This document shows positions 22,827 to 30,211 of a stretch of 32,009 nt of DNA, in pieces (within the stretch, counting starts at the first letter, position 1; each line of letters starts with the position of its first letter). The stretch is from assembly GCA_035645555.1 (NCBI GenBank), contig DASQMI010000060.1:1-32009 (forward strand), written 5' to 3'. A program made the position numbers and the translations under genes. Under the pieces are notes generated by a model, which made no database searches, was not told the origin of the DNA, and saw only the letters and a list, made by a program, of their open reading frames with translations. The stretch comes from Lysobacter_F sp035645555 (GTDB lineage: Bacteria; Pseudomonadota; Gammaproteobacteria; Xanthomonadales; Xanthomonadaceae).

Positions 22827-23210
22827 ATGCCGCACAAGAGCCGCCTCGCCGGATTCATCATCGACTGCCAGACCGACGACCTGAAGGCCGCCGCCGCGTT
22901 CTGGGCGAACGCGCTCGGCTACCCGATCGGCGAGCACACCCAGGAAGGCGAGGCCGAGTACTACCAGTTCGAGGACACCGCGGCCGACCTGCACGTCGAG
23001 GTGCAGAAGGTGCCCCACCCCTCGCGCGTCCACCTCGACATCGAGACCGACGATCTGGATGCCGAGGTCGAACGGCTGGAGAAACTGGGCGCGAAACGCA
23101 TCGCGTTCGTGCGGCGCTGGTGGGTGATGGAAGCGCCCACCGGCCAGCGCTTCTGCGTGGTGCGCATGCGCGAGCGTCCGAACGGCGCACCGCCGAACGA
23201 GTGGCCGTAA
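22827..23210 (+). CDS. VOC-family (glyoxalase-like) protein
   Basis: This 127-residue protein has the vicinal oxygen chelate fold. LAGFIIDCQTDDLKAAAAFWANALGYPIGEHT opens the first beta-alpha-beta module and PSRVHLDIETDDLDAEVERLEKLGAKRI the second; it ends with ETDDL-type and EAPTGQRFCVVRM segments common in Glyoxalase_6-like proteins. A candidate metal ligand is His (VHLDIE); no second His/Glu pair is obvious, so enzyme activity is unsure. It starts 13 bases after the tautomerase gene on the same strand and is probably the last gene of the dehydrogenase operon, which ends in a REP cluster. The role is not assigned. Confidence 0.83.
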   Translation: MPHKSRLAGFIIDCQTDDLKAAAAFWANALGYPIGEHTQEGEAEYYQFEDTAADLHVEVQKVPHPSRVHLDIETDDLDAEVERLEKLGAKRIAFVRRWWVMEAPTGQRFCVVRMRERPNGAPPNEWP

Positions 23211-23232
23211 CGGCGCCCGCATCCAACGAACC

Positions 23233-23421
23233 TGTAGGAGCGGCTTCAGCCGCGACCGGATGCAATGGCCTCTGGGATGCGGTCGCGGCTAAAGTCGCTC
23301 CTACCACACGTCTGGATGAGGTCGCGGCTAAAGCCGCTCCTACGCTGGGGCGGATGGCGGCCGCGGCTAAAGCCGCTCCTACGCTGGGGCGGATGGCGGC
23401 CGCGGCTGAAGCCGCTACAAC
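23233..23421. repeat. Cluster of five REP-like palindromic elements
   Basis: Five copies of a short palindromic element fill the gap between two convergent genes. One is in the forward form GTAGGAGCGGCTTCAGCCGC (23234-23253); four are inverted, around GCGGCTAAAGCCGCTCCTAC: 23281-23304, 23321-23343, 23360-23382 and 23399-23421. Each has GCGGCT and AGCCGC arms around a TTC- or AAA-type loop. The last copy is altered (GCTACAAC instead of GCTCCTAC). This is the REP type common in Xanthomonads and Pseudomonads; REPs are linked to RAYT transposases and to mRNA 3' ends. No RAYT gene is in the window. The region has no CRISPR features: repeats are not evenly spaced and spacers are partly identical. 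Confidence 0.9.
23344..23421. repeat. Two tandem 39-bp units within the REP cluster
   Basis: Units 23344-23382 and 23383-23421 are exactly 39 bases and differ only at an A/G in the loop and in the last few bases. Each holds the spacer GCTGGGGCGGATGGCG plus one REP copy, so this is a recent direct duplication. The changed end of the second unit supplies the stop codon of the gene on the minus strand. Confidence 0.85.
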
Positions 23422-23729
23422 GGCCGCCGGCACAACCACGCGCGACGCGCGAAGAACGCCACCGCCAGCACGAGCAGGAACACCCCGTAGGCGACCGAGG
23501 TCGCCAGCACCTGCGGCCACAGCCGGCCGTAGGCGCGGTCGGCATAGCCCAGCGCCCAGTGGTTGGCGGCGAGGAACGCCGCCAGCGCGATCGCCAGCGC
23601 GGCCACGTCGAACGCGCGGCGGGCGCGGTCGCGCGGCTGCCTCGGATAGAACCAGAACAGCGCAGCGAGGATCGCGAACCACGGCAGGAACAGGATCAAC
23701 GCCAGGTTGACCTCGACCAGCGGGTTCAC
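23415..23729 (-). CDS. Small hypothetical membrane protein
   Basis: This 104-residue protein has three hydrophobic segments: about 8-25 (LALILFLPWFAILAALFWF), 43-60 (DVAALAIALAAFLAANHW) and 76-95 (VLATSVAYGVFLLVLAVAFF), with a basic tail. The start is a GTG at 23729-23727 that overlaps the trpS TGA by four bases (GTGA), so it is likely coupled to trpS; the frame is open upstream only inside trpS. Its stop TAG (23417-23415) lies in the altered last REP element, so the REP insertion may have set or changed its C-terminus (the last residues read FARRAWLCRRPL). No function is recognised. Similar short proteins follow trpS in related genomes as far as I recall; that is unchecked. Confidence 0.72.
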   Translation of the reverse strand: MNPLVEVNLALILFLPWFAILAALFWFYPRQPRDRARRAFDVAALAIALAAFLAANHWALGYADRAYGRLWPQVLATSVAYGVFLLVLAVAFFARRAWLCRRPL

Positions 23730-25060
23730 GCCTCGGCCTCCGCCAGGCGCGCCAGCGCGGCGATCACCTCGTCGAGCGCGACGCCGTCGCCGAGCGCGGC
23801 CACCGCCACGCCGTCGGCGCACAGCATGCCGCCGTCGCCGACCGCCAGCACGGTGCCGCCTTCGCGCTTGAGCCGCGCGATCAGCTGGCCGGGTTCGCGC
23901 GGCGAGGCGGAGCCCGTGCTCTGCAGCAGCACGCGCTCGCCCTCGGTGAGCTTGAAGTAGAAGCGGCCGTCGGCCTCGCGATACTGCTTGAACACCGGCA
24001 GCGCGCGCCTGGCTTCGCCCGCGTTTTCGCGGGCGGCCGACGCGCTGGCGAGGTTGCGCAGGCCGACCGCCTCACGCAGGCGCTGCAGCAGCGGCGTCGC
24101 GTAGCGCTCGCGCACCCGCCGCGCGCCGTCGCGCAGGATGTCCTCGATATCGGCCGGGCGCGCCATGAGCGCCTCGTACTTGTCGCGCAACGGCGCCACT
24201 TCGGCGTCGATGCGCTCGAACAGCTTCTGCTTGGCCTCGCCCCAGGCGATGCCGTCGGCGAACGCCTGGCGCATCGCCGCGGTCTCCTCCGCGCTCGCGA
24301 ACGCCTGGTACAGCTGGAACACGTTGGAGCCGTCGGCGTCCTTCGGCTCGCCCGGCGCGCGCGAGTCGGTGACGATCGAGTAGATCAGCCGGCGCAGCGC
24401 GTCGCGCGGCGCGAACAGCGGAATCACGTTGTCGTAGCTTTTCGACATCTTGCGGCCGTCCAGGCCCGGCAAGGTCGCCACGTGCTCCTCGATCACCGCC
24501 TCCGGCAGCACGAAGTGCTCGCCGTAGAGATGGTTGAAGCGCTGGCCGAAGTCGCGCGCCATCTCGATGTGCTGAATCTGGTCGCGGCCGACCGGCACCT
24601 TGTGCGCGTTGAACAGCAGGATGTCCGCGGCCATCAGCACCGGGTACATGAACAGGCCGGCGGTGACGCCGGCATCGTCGTCCTCGCCGTCGGCGCGGTT
24701 GCGGTCCACCGCGGCCTTGTACGCGTGCGCGCGGTTGAGGATGCCCTTGCCGGCCACGCAGGTGAGCAGCCAGGTCAGCTCCGGGATTTCCGGGATGTCG
24801 CTCTGCCGGTAGAACCACGCCCGCGCCGGGTCCAACCCGCAGGCGAGCCAGCTCGCGGCGATCTCCAGCGTGGAGCGCTGCACGCGCGCGGGATCCTGCA
24901 CCTTGATTAGCGCGTGGTAGTCGGCGAGGAAATAGAAGCTTTCCACGTCCGCGGCACGGCTGGCGGCGAGTGCCGGCCGGATCGCGCCGACGTAGTTGCC
25001 GAGGTGCGGCGTGCCGGAGGTGGTGATGCCGGTCAGGACGCGGGTCTTTTCGGGAGCCAT
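23726..25060 (-). CDS. trpS: Tryptophanyl-tRNA synthetase with a C-terminal extension
   Basis: TrpRS charges tRNA-Trp. The 444-residue protein is longer than the usual 330-340. The core carries the HIGH-type motif SGTPHLGNYVG (residues 15-25), the Trp-binding FMYPVLMAADILLF (137-150) and KMSKS at 204-208 (GRKMSKSYDNVIPLF). Residues 345-444 form an extra domain; its YREADGRFYFKLTEGERVLLQS segment resembles the DUF1508/YegP fold, and the tail ends in an acidic Ala/Leu helix. The ATG at 25060-25058 gives MAPEKTRVLTGITTSG. The next gene overlaps its stop. The extension is known, as I recall, in Xanthomonadaceae TrpRS but its role is unclear; tRNA contact is one idea. Confidence 0.95.
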   Translation of the reverse strand: MAPEKTRVLTGITTSGTPHLGNYVGAIRPALAASRAADVESFYFLADYHALIKVQDPARVQRSTLEIAASWLACGLDPARAWFYRQSDIPEIPELTWLLTCVAGKGILNRAHAYKAAVDRNRADGEDDDAGVTAGLFMYPVLMAADILLFNAHKVPVGRDQIQHIEMARDFGQRFNHLYGEHFVLPEAVIEEHVATLPGLDGRKMSKSYDNVIPLFAPRDALRRLIYSIVTDSRAPGEPKDADGSNVFQLYQAFASAEETAAMRQAFADGIAWGEAKQKLFERIDAEVAPLRDKYEALMARPADIEDILRDGARRVRERYATPLLQRLREAVGLRNLASASAARENAGEARRALPVFKQYREADGRFYFKLTEGERVLLQSTGSASPREPGQLIARLKREGGTVLAVGDGGMLCADGVAVAALGDGVALDEVIAALARLAEAEA

Positions 25061-25182
25061 CGGTACGGCAGGTGAACGGCGGAACCGGGAATGGTACAGG
25101 GCGCCCGCCGGCGCCCGCGCGCGGCTAACCCCACCTCGCGGGGCCAGCCGTTATTCCGGGCACCCCTCGAGGAGAACCGCCC

Positions 25183-25935
25183 ATGCTCCGCATCGTCCTG
25201 CTGCTGTTCGCCGCCCTGTGCGGCACGCTCGCCTGCACGCCGAGCCTCGCCCGCCCGCTGGTCGAGATCGACGTGATCGACCGCGATACCGGCGAATGGC
25301 TGCCGGAATACCGCCACCGCAGCCGCAGCTGGATCGCCGGCCAGCCCGGCCATCGCTATGCGGTGCGCCTGACCAACCGCAGCGACCGCCGCGTGCTGGT
25401 GGTGCTGTCGGTGGACGGCGTGAACGCAGTGACGGGACAGACCGCGCACCCCTCGCAGGCCGGCTACGTGCTGGCGCCGTGGCAGAGCACCGAGGTCTCC
25501 GGCTGGCGCAAGTCCTACGACGACGTCGCGCAGTTCGTGTTCACCGACCTGCCCGACAGCTACGCCGCGCGCACCGGGCGAGCGGACCACGTCGGCGTGA
25601 TCGGCATCGCGGTGTTCGAGGAGCGCGTGTATCCGCGCTACCACGACACGCCGGCGATCGCGCGCGAGCGCTCCGCGCCGGCCGCGCCCGCCGCGGCGGA
25701 ATCCGCCGCCGACGCCACCGCGCAGGGTCTCGGTACCGGTCACGGCGCGCGCGAGTGGGCGCCGGTGGGCCGTACCACGTTCGAGCGCGCCTCGCGCACG
25801 CCCGCGCAGGTCACCGAACTGCGCTACGACGACGAGCTGGGCCTGGCGGCGCGCGGCGTGCTGCCGCGCTGGACGTGGCCACGCCGCGAGCCGGAGCCGC
25901 GCGCTTTCCCGGGCGGCTTCGTGCCGGACCCGTGA
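25183..25935 (+). CDS. Hypothetical exported protein
   Basis: This 250-residue protein starts MLRIVLLLFAALCGTLACTP, a signal peptide with likely cleavage after SLA (about residue 23); Cys18 in TLAC is a weak lipobox candidate. The mature part begins RPLVEIDVIDRDTGEWLPEY and has HRYAVRLTNRSDRRVLVVLSVDGVNAVTGQTA, APWQSTEVSGWRKSYDDVAQFVFTD and, at the C-terminus, a low-complexity Ala/Pro linker and a tail with ELRYDDELGLAARGVLP. The NRSDRRVLVVLSVDGVN stretch looks like an Ig-like beta sandwich for cell-surface work. GAGGAG lies 6-9 bases before the ATG. A hairpin terminator follows the stop. It is probably envelope-associated; no specific function is claimed. Confidence 0.82.
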   Translation: MLRIVLLLFAALCGTLACTPSLARPLVEIDVIDRDTGEWLPEYRHRSRSWIAGQPGHRYAVRLTNRSDRRVLVVLSVDGVNAVTGQTAHPSQAGYVLAPWQSTEVSGWRKSYDDVAQFVFTDLPDSYAARTGRADHVGVIGIAVFEERVYPRYHDTPAIARERSAPAAPAAAESAADATAQGLGTGHGAREWAPVGRTTFERASRTPAQVTELRYDDELGLAARGVLPRWTWPRREPEPRAFPGGFVPDP

Positions 25936-25950
25936 GCTGTGCCAAAACGA

Positions 25951-25972
25951 AGGGCCGGGTAAACCCGGCCCT
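25951..25972. terminator. Bidirectional terminator
   Basis: AGGGCCGGGT (25951-25960), AA loop, ACCCGGCCCT (25963-25972): a perfect 10-bp stem between two convergent genes. On the minus strand it is followed by TCGTTTTG, a short U-rich tail suiting the entericidin gene; on the plus strand it ends the exported-protein gene. No other terminator is seen in this gap. Confidence 0.82.
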
Positions 25973-25995
25973 CGTCCGATCCGCGCCGATGCCGA

Positions 25996-26148
25996 TCAGC
26001 ACTCGGCGTCCTTGCAGTCCTCGGCCTTGTCTTCGATCTTGTCGCCAGCCTTCTCGACGTCCTTGCCCACGCCGGCCATCGTGTTGCACGCGGTCAGCGA
26101 GGCGGTGGAAAACATCGCCAGCAGCATCAGGGCAAACAAACGCTTCAT
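25996..26148 (-). CDS. Entericidin-like small lipoprotein
   Basis: A 50-residue protein reading MKRLFALMLLAMFSTASLTA then Cys21, with lipobox LTAC. The mature peptide is CNTMAGVGKDVEKAGDKIE followed by DKAEDCKDAEC, matching the entericidin A/B pattern CNTxxGxGxDxxxxGxxIxxxA. Entericidins are small envelope lipoproteins studied as an antidote/toxin pair in E. coli. Only one copy is present here. The tail with two Cys (DCKDAEC) is longer than the E. coli forms. AAGGAG lies 8 bases before the ATG (26148-26146). It is too short for many gene finders. It stands alone, downstream of arginase on the same strand with a 169-base gap in which I see no other gene, and shares a terminator with the convergent gene. 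Confidence 0.9.
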   Translation of the reverse strand: MKRLFALMLLAMFSTASLTACNTMAGVGKDVEKAGDKIEDKAEDCKDAEC

Positions 26149-26317
26149 GATCGTGTCTCCTTGAGCGGTCGGTCGACCGGGCCAAAGGTCGCGGCACTCG
26201 CAACCCGTGGCCGCATCTGACGCGACCGCTCGTGAATCCAGCGTCGACTGTGGCGTGACGGCGGGTAAACGCCGACGCGGCGCATGCAGCGCGGTTCCGG
26301 GCGGTTCAGTCCGGGCG

Positions 26318-27241
26318 TCAATCGCGCATCAAGGTCGACTTGCCGAACAGGCTTTCGACCAGGTCCACCACCAGCTCCGCGGTGGCGTTGTGGTTGTCGA
26401 GCAGCGGGTTGAGCTCGACGATGTCCAGCGACGCCATGCTGCCGGTGTCGGCGATCATCTCCATCACCAGCTGCGCCTCGCGGTAGTTCGGCCCGCCCGG
26501 CACCGTGGTGCCCACGCCCGGCGCGATGCTGGGGTCGAGGAAGTCGACGTCGAAGCTGACGTGCAGGTGCGTGTTCTCGTCGACGCCTTCCAGCGCCTCC
26601 TCGATCGCGCGCTTCATGCCGACCTCGTCGATGTAGCGCATGTCGTAGATGTCGAGGCCGTATTCCTTCACCAGCCGCTTCTCGCCGGGGTCGACCGAAC
26701 GGATACCGATCTGGCGGATTTCGTCCGGCTGCAGCGCCGGCGCGTTCCCGCCGAGATGGGTCAGCTCGCGCGGACCGAGTCCGCACAGGCACGCCACCGG
26801 CATGCCGTGCAGGTTGCCCGACGGCGTCACCTCGTAGGTGTTGAAGTCGGCGTGCGCGTCGAGCCAGAGCACGCGCAGGCGCTTGCCGGTCGCACGGCAG
26901 TGGCGCGCCACCGCGGTGATCGAGCCGATGCCGAGGCAGTGGTCGCCGCCGAGCATGATCGGCGCGCGCCCGGCCTGCAGCTCGGCCAGCACGGCTTCCA
27001 TCAGCGCGTGGTTCCATTCCGCGACCTGCTGCAGGTGGCGGTAGCCGCTCACCGGCGGCTGCCACGGATTACGTGGCCCATCGAGGTTACCGCGGTCGAT
27101 CACATCGACGCCGCGCGCGGCGAGCGCCTCGCCGAGGCCGGCGATGCGCAGTGCCTCCGGCCCGAGGCGTGCGCCGCGATGCCCGGCGCCCACGTCGGTG
27201 GGCACGCCAATCAGGGAAACCGGAGGAACGCTTCGGCTCAT
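26318..27241 (-). CDS. rocF: Arginase
   Basis: Arginase hydrolyses L-arginine to ornithine and urea with two Mn2+ ions. The 307-residue length matches the family. Metal ligands are in place: His101 in IMLGGDHCLGIGS, Asp128, His130 and Asp132 in WLDAHADFNT, and Asp231 and Asp233 in SFDVDFLDPS. The N-terminus SLIGVPTDVGAGHRGARLGPEALR and the loop TPSGNLHGMPVA, which sorts arginases from agmatinases, favour arginase. I chose the ATG at 27241-27239 (MSRSVPPVSLIGVP); the open frame extends far upstream but as a shadow. It is 44 bases downstream of a small hypothetical gene. The expected partner, an ornithine aminotransferase, is not nearby. Confidence 0.95.
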   Translation of the reverse strand: MSRSVPPVSLIGVPTDVGAGHRGARLGPEALRIAGLGEALAARGVDVIDRGNLDGPRNPWQPPVSGYRHLQQVAEWNHALMEAVLAELQAGRAPIMLGGDHCLGIGSITAVARHCRATGKRLRVLWLDAHADFNTYEVTPSGNLHGMPVACLCGLGPRELTHLGGNAPALQPDEIRQIGIRSVDPGEKRLVKEYGLDIYDMRYIDEVGMKRAIEEALEGVDENTHLHVSFDVDFLDPSIAPGVGTTVPGGPNYREAQLVMEMIADTGSMASLDIVELNPLLDNHNATAELVVDLVESLFGKSTLMRD

Positions 27242-27285
27242 CTCGTACGCCTTCGAAATTTTCGGCCGCGCGCGGCGGCGAGGCA

Positions 27286-27588
27286 TCAAGTATGGCCAGC
27301 GCGGTCGTCGTTGTGCCAGCCTGCCGCGCCTGCCGGTGTCCAGACCTCCGGCTTCGGCTCGAGATCGTGCTCGCGGTCGCTCGCGATCATGTGATGCTCC
27401 TCGAGCATGCGCGCGATGCGGCGCCCGACATGTTCGAAGTCGCCCGGTCCAGTCTCGCGGCGGATGCGGTCGGCCTCGCGACGGAACACGGCGTAGAACT
27501 CGCCCTCGCGGTGCATGTCGATCAGCTGCGGCAGCCGCGCCTGCAGCGCATCGAGTTCCTCGTCCAGGCGGGCGCGATCCCACGGCAT
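27286..27588 (-). CDS. Small hypothetical protein upstream of arginase
   Basis: This 100-residue protein starts MPWDRARLDEELDALQARLP. It is soluble, highly charged and mainly helical: residues 6-45 form amphipathic helices (LIDMHREGEFYAVFRREADRI), then a turn with GPGDFEHVGRRIARMLEEHHM and a disordered end HDLEPKPEVWTPAGAAGW. No signal, membrane segment, metal motif or known domain is seen. I chose the ATG at 27588-27586 since conserved-looking sequence starts there; the frame is open upstream, and no strong Shine-Dalgarno sequence is visible. It precedes arginase on the same strand with a 44-base gap, so they may share a transcript. I do not recognise its function. Confidence 0.65.
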   Translation of the reverse strand: MPWDRARLDEELDALQARLPQLIDMHREGEFYAVFRREADRIRRETGPGDFEHVGRRIARMLEEHHMIASDREHDLEPKPEVWTPAGAAGWHNDDRAGHT

Positions 27589-27745
27589 CGAGGCAACGTA
27601 GTCCGCGCCGCGAGCACGGGCCGTGAAGTGCCGCCGACGAACGGTCGACGTCGCCGTCGCGATCTGTGACGTCCGACATCCGCGTGCACATGGCTGTGAT
27701 CCCTGCCCGCCTAGCGTGCGGCGACCACACGGAAAGGGGGTTCCG

Positions 27746-28057
27746 ATGGCGGACGGAGACGACGGCGTGGCCCTGCGGTTGCTGGAGGCGGCGATCCGCC
27801 CGCTGCGCTGCCACTGGGTGGAACAGGATGCGTGGGGGCACCGCGTGCAGGTGATCGCGCCGGGCCGCGACCACCCCGTGCTCGAACTGGTGCTGTCGCA
27901 GGCCACCCTGCGCGATCCGATCGGCCTGAAGTGGCAACTCGCCGACGTGCGCACGCGCCTCAAGGCGCACGGCTTCGCCCTGCAGCCGTGGATTCCGCCG
28001 CTGGAAGCGTGGTGGTTCGCCCGCGCGCATGCCGCACCGGAGGCCGGCATCCCCTGA
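27746..28057 (+). CDS. Small hypothetical protein
   Basis: This 103-residue protein starts MADGDDGVALRLLEAAIRPL. AGGGGG lies 5 bases before the ATG (27746); the frame is open to 27623 but the upstream part looks non-coding. It contains HWVEQDAWGHRVQVIAPG and PVLELVLSQATLRDPIGLKW, mixed alpha/beta without a recognised motif, and ends in the aromatic IPPLEAWWFARAHAA. It has no signal peptide or membrane helix, so it is probably cytosolic. It is divergent from the small gene before arginase and lies 81 bases upstream of the GAF-EAL gene on the same strand. No function is assigned. Confidence 0.65.
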   Translation: MADGDDGVALRLLEAAIRPLRCHWVEQDAWGHRVQVIAPGRDHPVLELVLSQATLRDPIGLKWQLADVRTRLKAHGFALQPWIPPLEAWWFARAHAAPEAGIP

Positions 28058-28138
28058 GCCTGCGGCCGCCCCGGAGCAGCGCGTTGGCGCCGCCGTGAAG
28101 CGGGCCGCCCATACTGGGTCGCGATGTGAGGAACCCAC

Positions 28139-29389
28139 ATGAGCGCCGAGCCTGGTGACCGTCCCCGCACCGCCGCAGAGGCGGCGCCTGCGCTCGCGCC
28201 GATGGAGGCGCTCGTATCGAGCGAGGCGATCATCCGCGACGCGCTGCGCACGCTGCGCAGCCATCTCGGCATGGACGTGGCGTTCGTCTCGGAGTTCGCC
28301 GACGGACGACGCCACGTGCGTTTCCTCGAGACAGCGTCCGACTACGACACGCTGGCCGGCGACCGTTCGGATCCGCTCGAAGCCAGCTACTGCCAGCGCG
28401 TCGTCGACGGCCGCCTGCCCGACCTGATCGAGGACGCCCTGCAGCTGCCGGAGGCGGCGGCGCTGCCGATGACGCGGGAACTGCGCATCCGCACCTACCT
28501 GAGCGTGCCGGTGCGGCTCAGCGACGGGCTCATCTATGGCACGTTCTGCTGCTTCAGCACGCAGCCGCGCCCGGCACTGGGCGAGCGCGAACGCGCGCTG
28601 ATGCAGGTGTTCGGCGAGTTCATCGCGCACCAGGTCGAACGCCAGCTGCAGGCGCACCGCACCCATCGAGAGCAGCGCGAACGCGTGGTGTCGCTGCTTC
28701 AGCACGACGCGCTGTCGGTGATGTACCAGCCGATCGTGCGGCTCGACGGCCACCGGGTGGTTGCGCTCGAAGCCCTCGCCCGCTTCGCCGCGACGCCCGC
28801 GCAGCCCCCGGACGTGTGGTTCCGCCAGGCGCACGAGGTCGGCCTCGGGGTCGAGCTCGAAGGCGCCGCGCTGCGCAAGGCGCTCGCCGCGCTCGACAGG
28901 CTGCCGCCGCACGTCCGCCTGACCCTCAACGTGTCGCCGCTCGCGCTGGTGGCCGGGACGTTGCAGCGGATGCTGGAGGACGCACCGGGCGAGCGGCTGA
29001 TCCTCGAGCTGACCGAGCATGCGGAAGTGCCGGACTACGCGCAGCTGCGCACCGCACTGCACGACATGCGCGCGCGCGGCATAGGCCTTGCGGTGGACGA
29101 CACCGGCGCAGGCTACGCGAGCCTGCGCCACATCCTCCGGCTGGAGCCGGACGTGATCAAACTCGATCTCACCCTCGTGCGCGGCATCGATCGCGATGCC
29201 AAGCGGCGCTCGCTCGCCGGCGCGCTGATCCGCTTCGCGCGCGAGACCGGCGCGCAGGTGGTTGCCGAGGGCGTGGAGACCGCGGAGGAACTGGCAACCC
29301 TGCGCGACCTGCAGGCCGATCACGTGCAGGGCTATCTGCTGGGCCGGCCGGCGCCGCTGGAGCAGGCGCTGGGCCGCTACGCGCATTGA
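28139..29389 (+). CDS. GAF-EAL cyclic-di-GMP phosphodiesterase
   Basis: This 416-residue protein has an N-terminal GAF sensor (about residues 26-168; SSEAIIRDALRTLRSHLGMDVAFVSEF to FIAHQVERQL) and a C-terminal EAL domain (about 185-412). The phosphodiesterase residues are intact: Glu211 in EALARF, Asn264 in LNVSP, Glu290 in LELTEH, Asp320 and Asp321 in VDDTGAGYASL, Lys341 in VIKLDL, Glu377 and Glu380 in AEGVETAEEL, and Gln397 in QGYLLGRP. It should hydrolyse cyclic-di-GMP to pGpG, with activity set by a small ligand at the GAF domain. There is no GGDEF domain or membrane segment, so it is soluble. GAGGA lies 6 bases before the ATG. It converges on the AraC gene. Confidence 0.94.
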   Translation: MSAEPGDRPRTAAEAAPALAPMEALVSSEAIIRDALRTLRSHLGMDVAFVSEFADGRRHVRFLETASDYDTLAGDRSDPLEASYCQRVVDGRLPDLIEDALQLPEAAALPMTRELRIRTYLSVPVRLSDGLIYGTFCCFSTQPRPALGERERALMQVFGEFIAHQVERQLQAHRTHREQRERVVSLLQHDALSVMYQPIVRLDGHRVVALEALARFAATPAQPPDVWFRQAHEVGLGVELEGAALRKALAALDRLPPHVRLTLNVSPLALVAGTLQRMLEDAPGERLILELTEHAEVPDYAQLRTALHDMRARGIGLAVDDTGAGYASLRHILRLEPDVIKLDLTLVRGIDRDAKRRSLAGALIRFARETGAQVVAEGVETAEELATLRDLQADHVQGYLLGRPAPLEQALGRYAH

Positions 29390-29434
29390 GGCGCAATTTG
29401 GCGCCGGCGCACCGGCACGGACCCAAGTTGACCT

Positions 29435-30211
29435 CTATTCGCGCGCCAGCATCGAAGGCGCGATTCCGAACATCCGCCGGCACGTGCGGCTGAGGTGCGC
29501 GGAGTCGGCGAACCCCGACGCCTGCGCCGCCTCCGTCCACGACGCGCCCGCCATTCCGCGGACGATCGCCCGGTTCACGCGCGCCCACAGCAGGTAGGCG
29601 CGGAACGACACGCCGGTCTGGGCGACGAACAGGTGCCGGAACCGGCTCGGCGACAGATGCGCCACCGAGGCGGCCTGCGCCAGCGTGACCGGACGGTCGA
29701 TCCGCTCGCGCAGCCATTCGACCGCGGCGGCGATGCGCGGGTCGAGCGGCGCGGGCATCGCGACATGCCCGGCGATCCGCGCCACCACCTGCTGCGCGCC
29801 GCGGATCAGCCGCGCCTCGTCGGCGCCCTGTGCGAACGCATGCAGAAGTTCGCATGCGCATGCGAGCACGTGCTCGTCCACGATCGCGGCGAACGGCGCG
29901 CAACCGTAACGGGCGATCAGCGCGCGTCCGGCCAGCGACTCGGGTTCGACGAAGACGATCGCGACCGGTTGCCCGCCGCCGTCGAATTCGTGGGCGTGGT
30001 CCGGCATGAGGATCGATGCGCGCGCTTCGTGCCAGATCGCGTCCGCGGCGGTGCGGATCCGCACCGCGGCCAACGGCGCGAGCGTGATCTGGATCGCGTG
30101 GTGCGCATGCGGCGCCGCGCGGCCGGTGTCGCGGCTGACCCAGAGGCTGCCACCGCGCCACATCAGGACGCGGCCCAGGCCGGCGGGCGAGGGAGGCAGT
30201 GCGGCGGCCAT
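29435..30211 (-). CDS. AraC-family transcriptional regulator
   Basis: This 258-residue regulator has an N-terminal cupin-like ligand domain (about 15-110; APHAHHAIQITLAPL and SILMPDHAHEFDGGGQPVAIVFVEPES) and a C-terminal AraC DNA-binding domain (about 160-258). The latter has two helix-turn-helix motifs: RPVTLAQAASVAHLSPSRFRHLFVAQTGVSFRAYLLWAR reading through, then SWTEAAQASGFADSAHLSRTCRRMFGIAPS, the family signature. The start is an ATG at 30211-30209. It is divergent from the GNAT gene 218 bases away, and that gap shows no clear palindrome; its target is unknown. The two histidines of HAHH and those in PDHAHEF could bind metal or a ligand. Confidence 0.92.
   Translation of the reverse strand: MAAALPPSPAGLGRVLMWRGGSLWVSRDTGRAAPHAHHAIQITLAPLAAVRIRTAADAIWHEARASILMPDHAHEFDGGGQPVAIVFVEPESLAGRALIARYGCAPFAAIVDEHVLACACELLHAFAQGADEARLIRGAQQVVARIAGHVAMPAPLDPRIAAAVEWLRERIDRPVTLAQAASVAHLSPSRFRHLFVAQTGVSFRAYLLWARVNRAIVRGMAGASWTEAAQASGFADSAHLSRTCRRMFGIAPSMLARE

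Noticed and set aside
23233..23421. CRISPR array
   Set aside because: The repeats are palindromic, in both orientations, unevenly spaced, with partly identical spacers and no cas genes; REP elements explain them.
26149..26317. A further gene between entericidin and arginase
   Set aside because: The 169 bases show no ORF with a ribosome-binding site, no RNA gene and no clear hairpin.
27242..29386. Long upstream extension of the arginase frame
   Set aside because: The added 700 or so residues lie opposite the GAF-EAL gene and across a small gene; arginase itself has a clear start at 27241.
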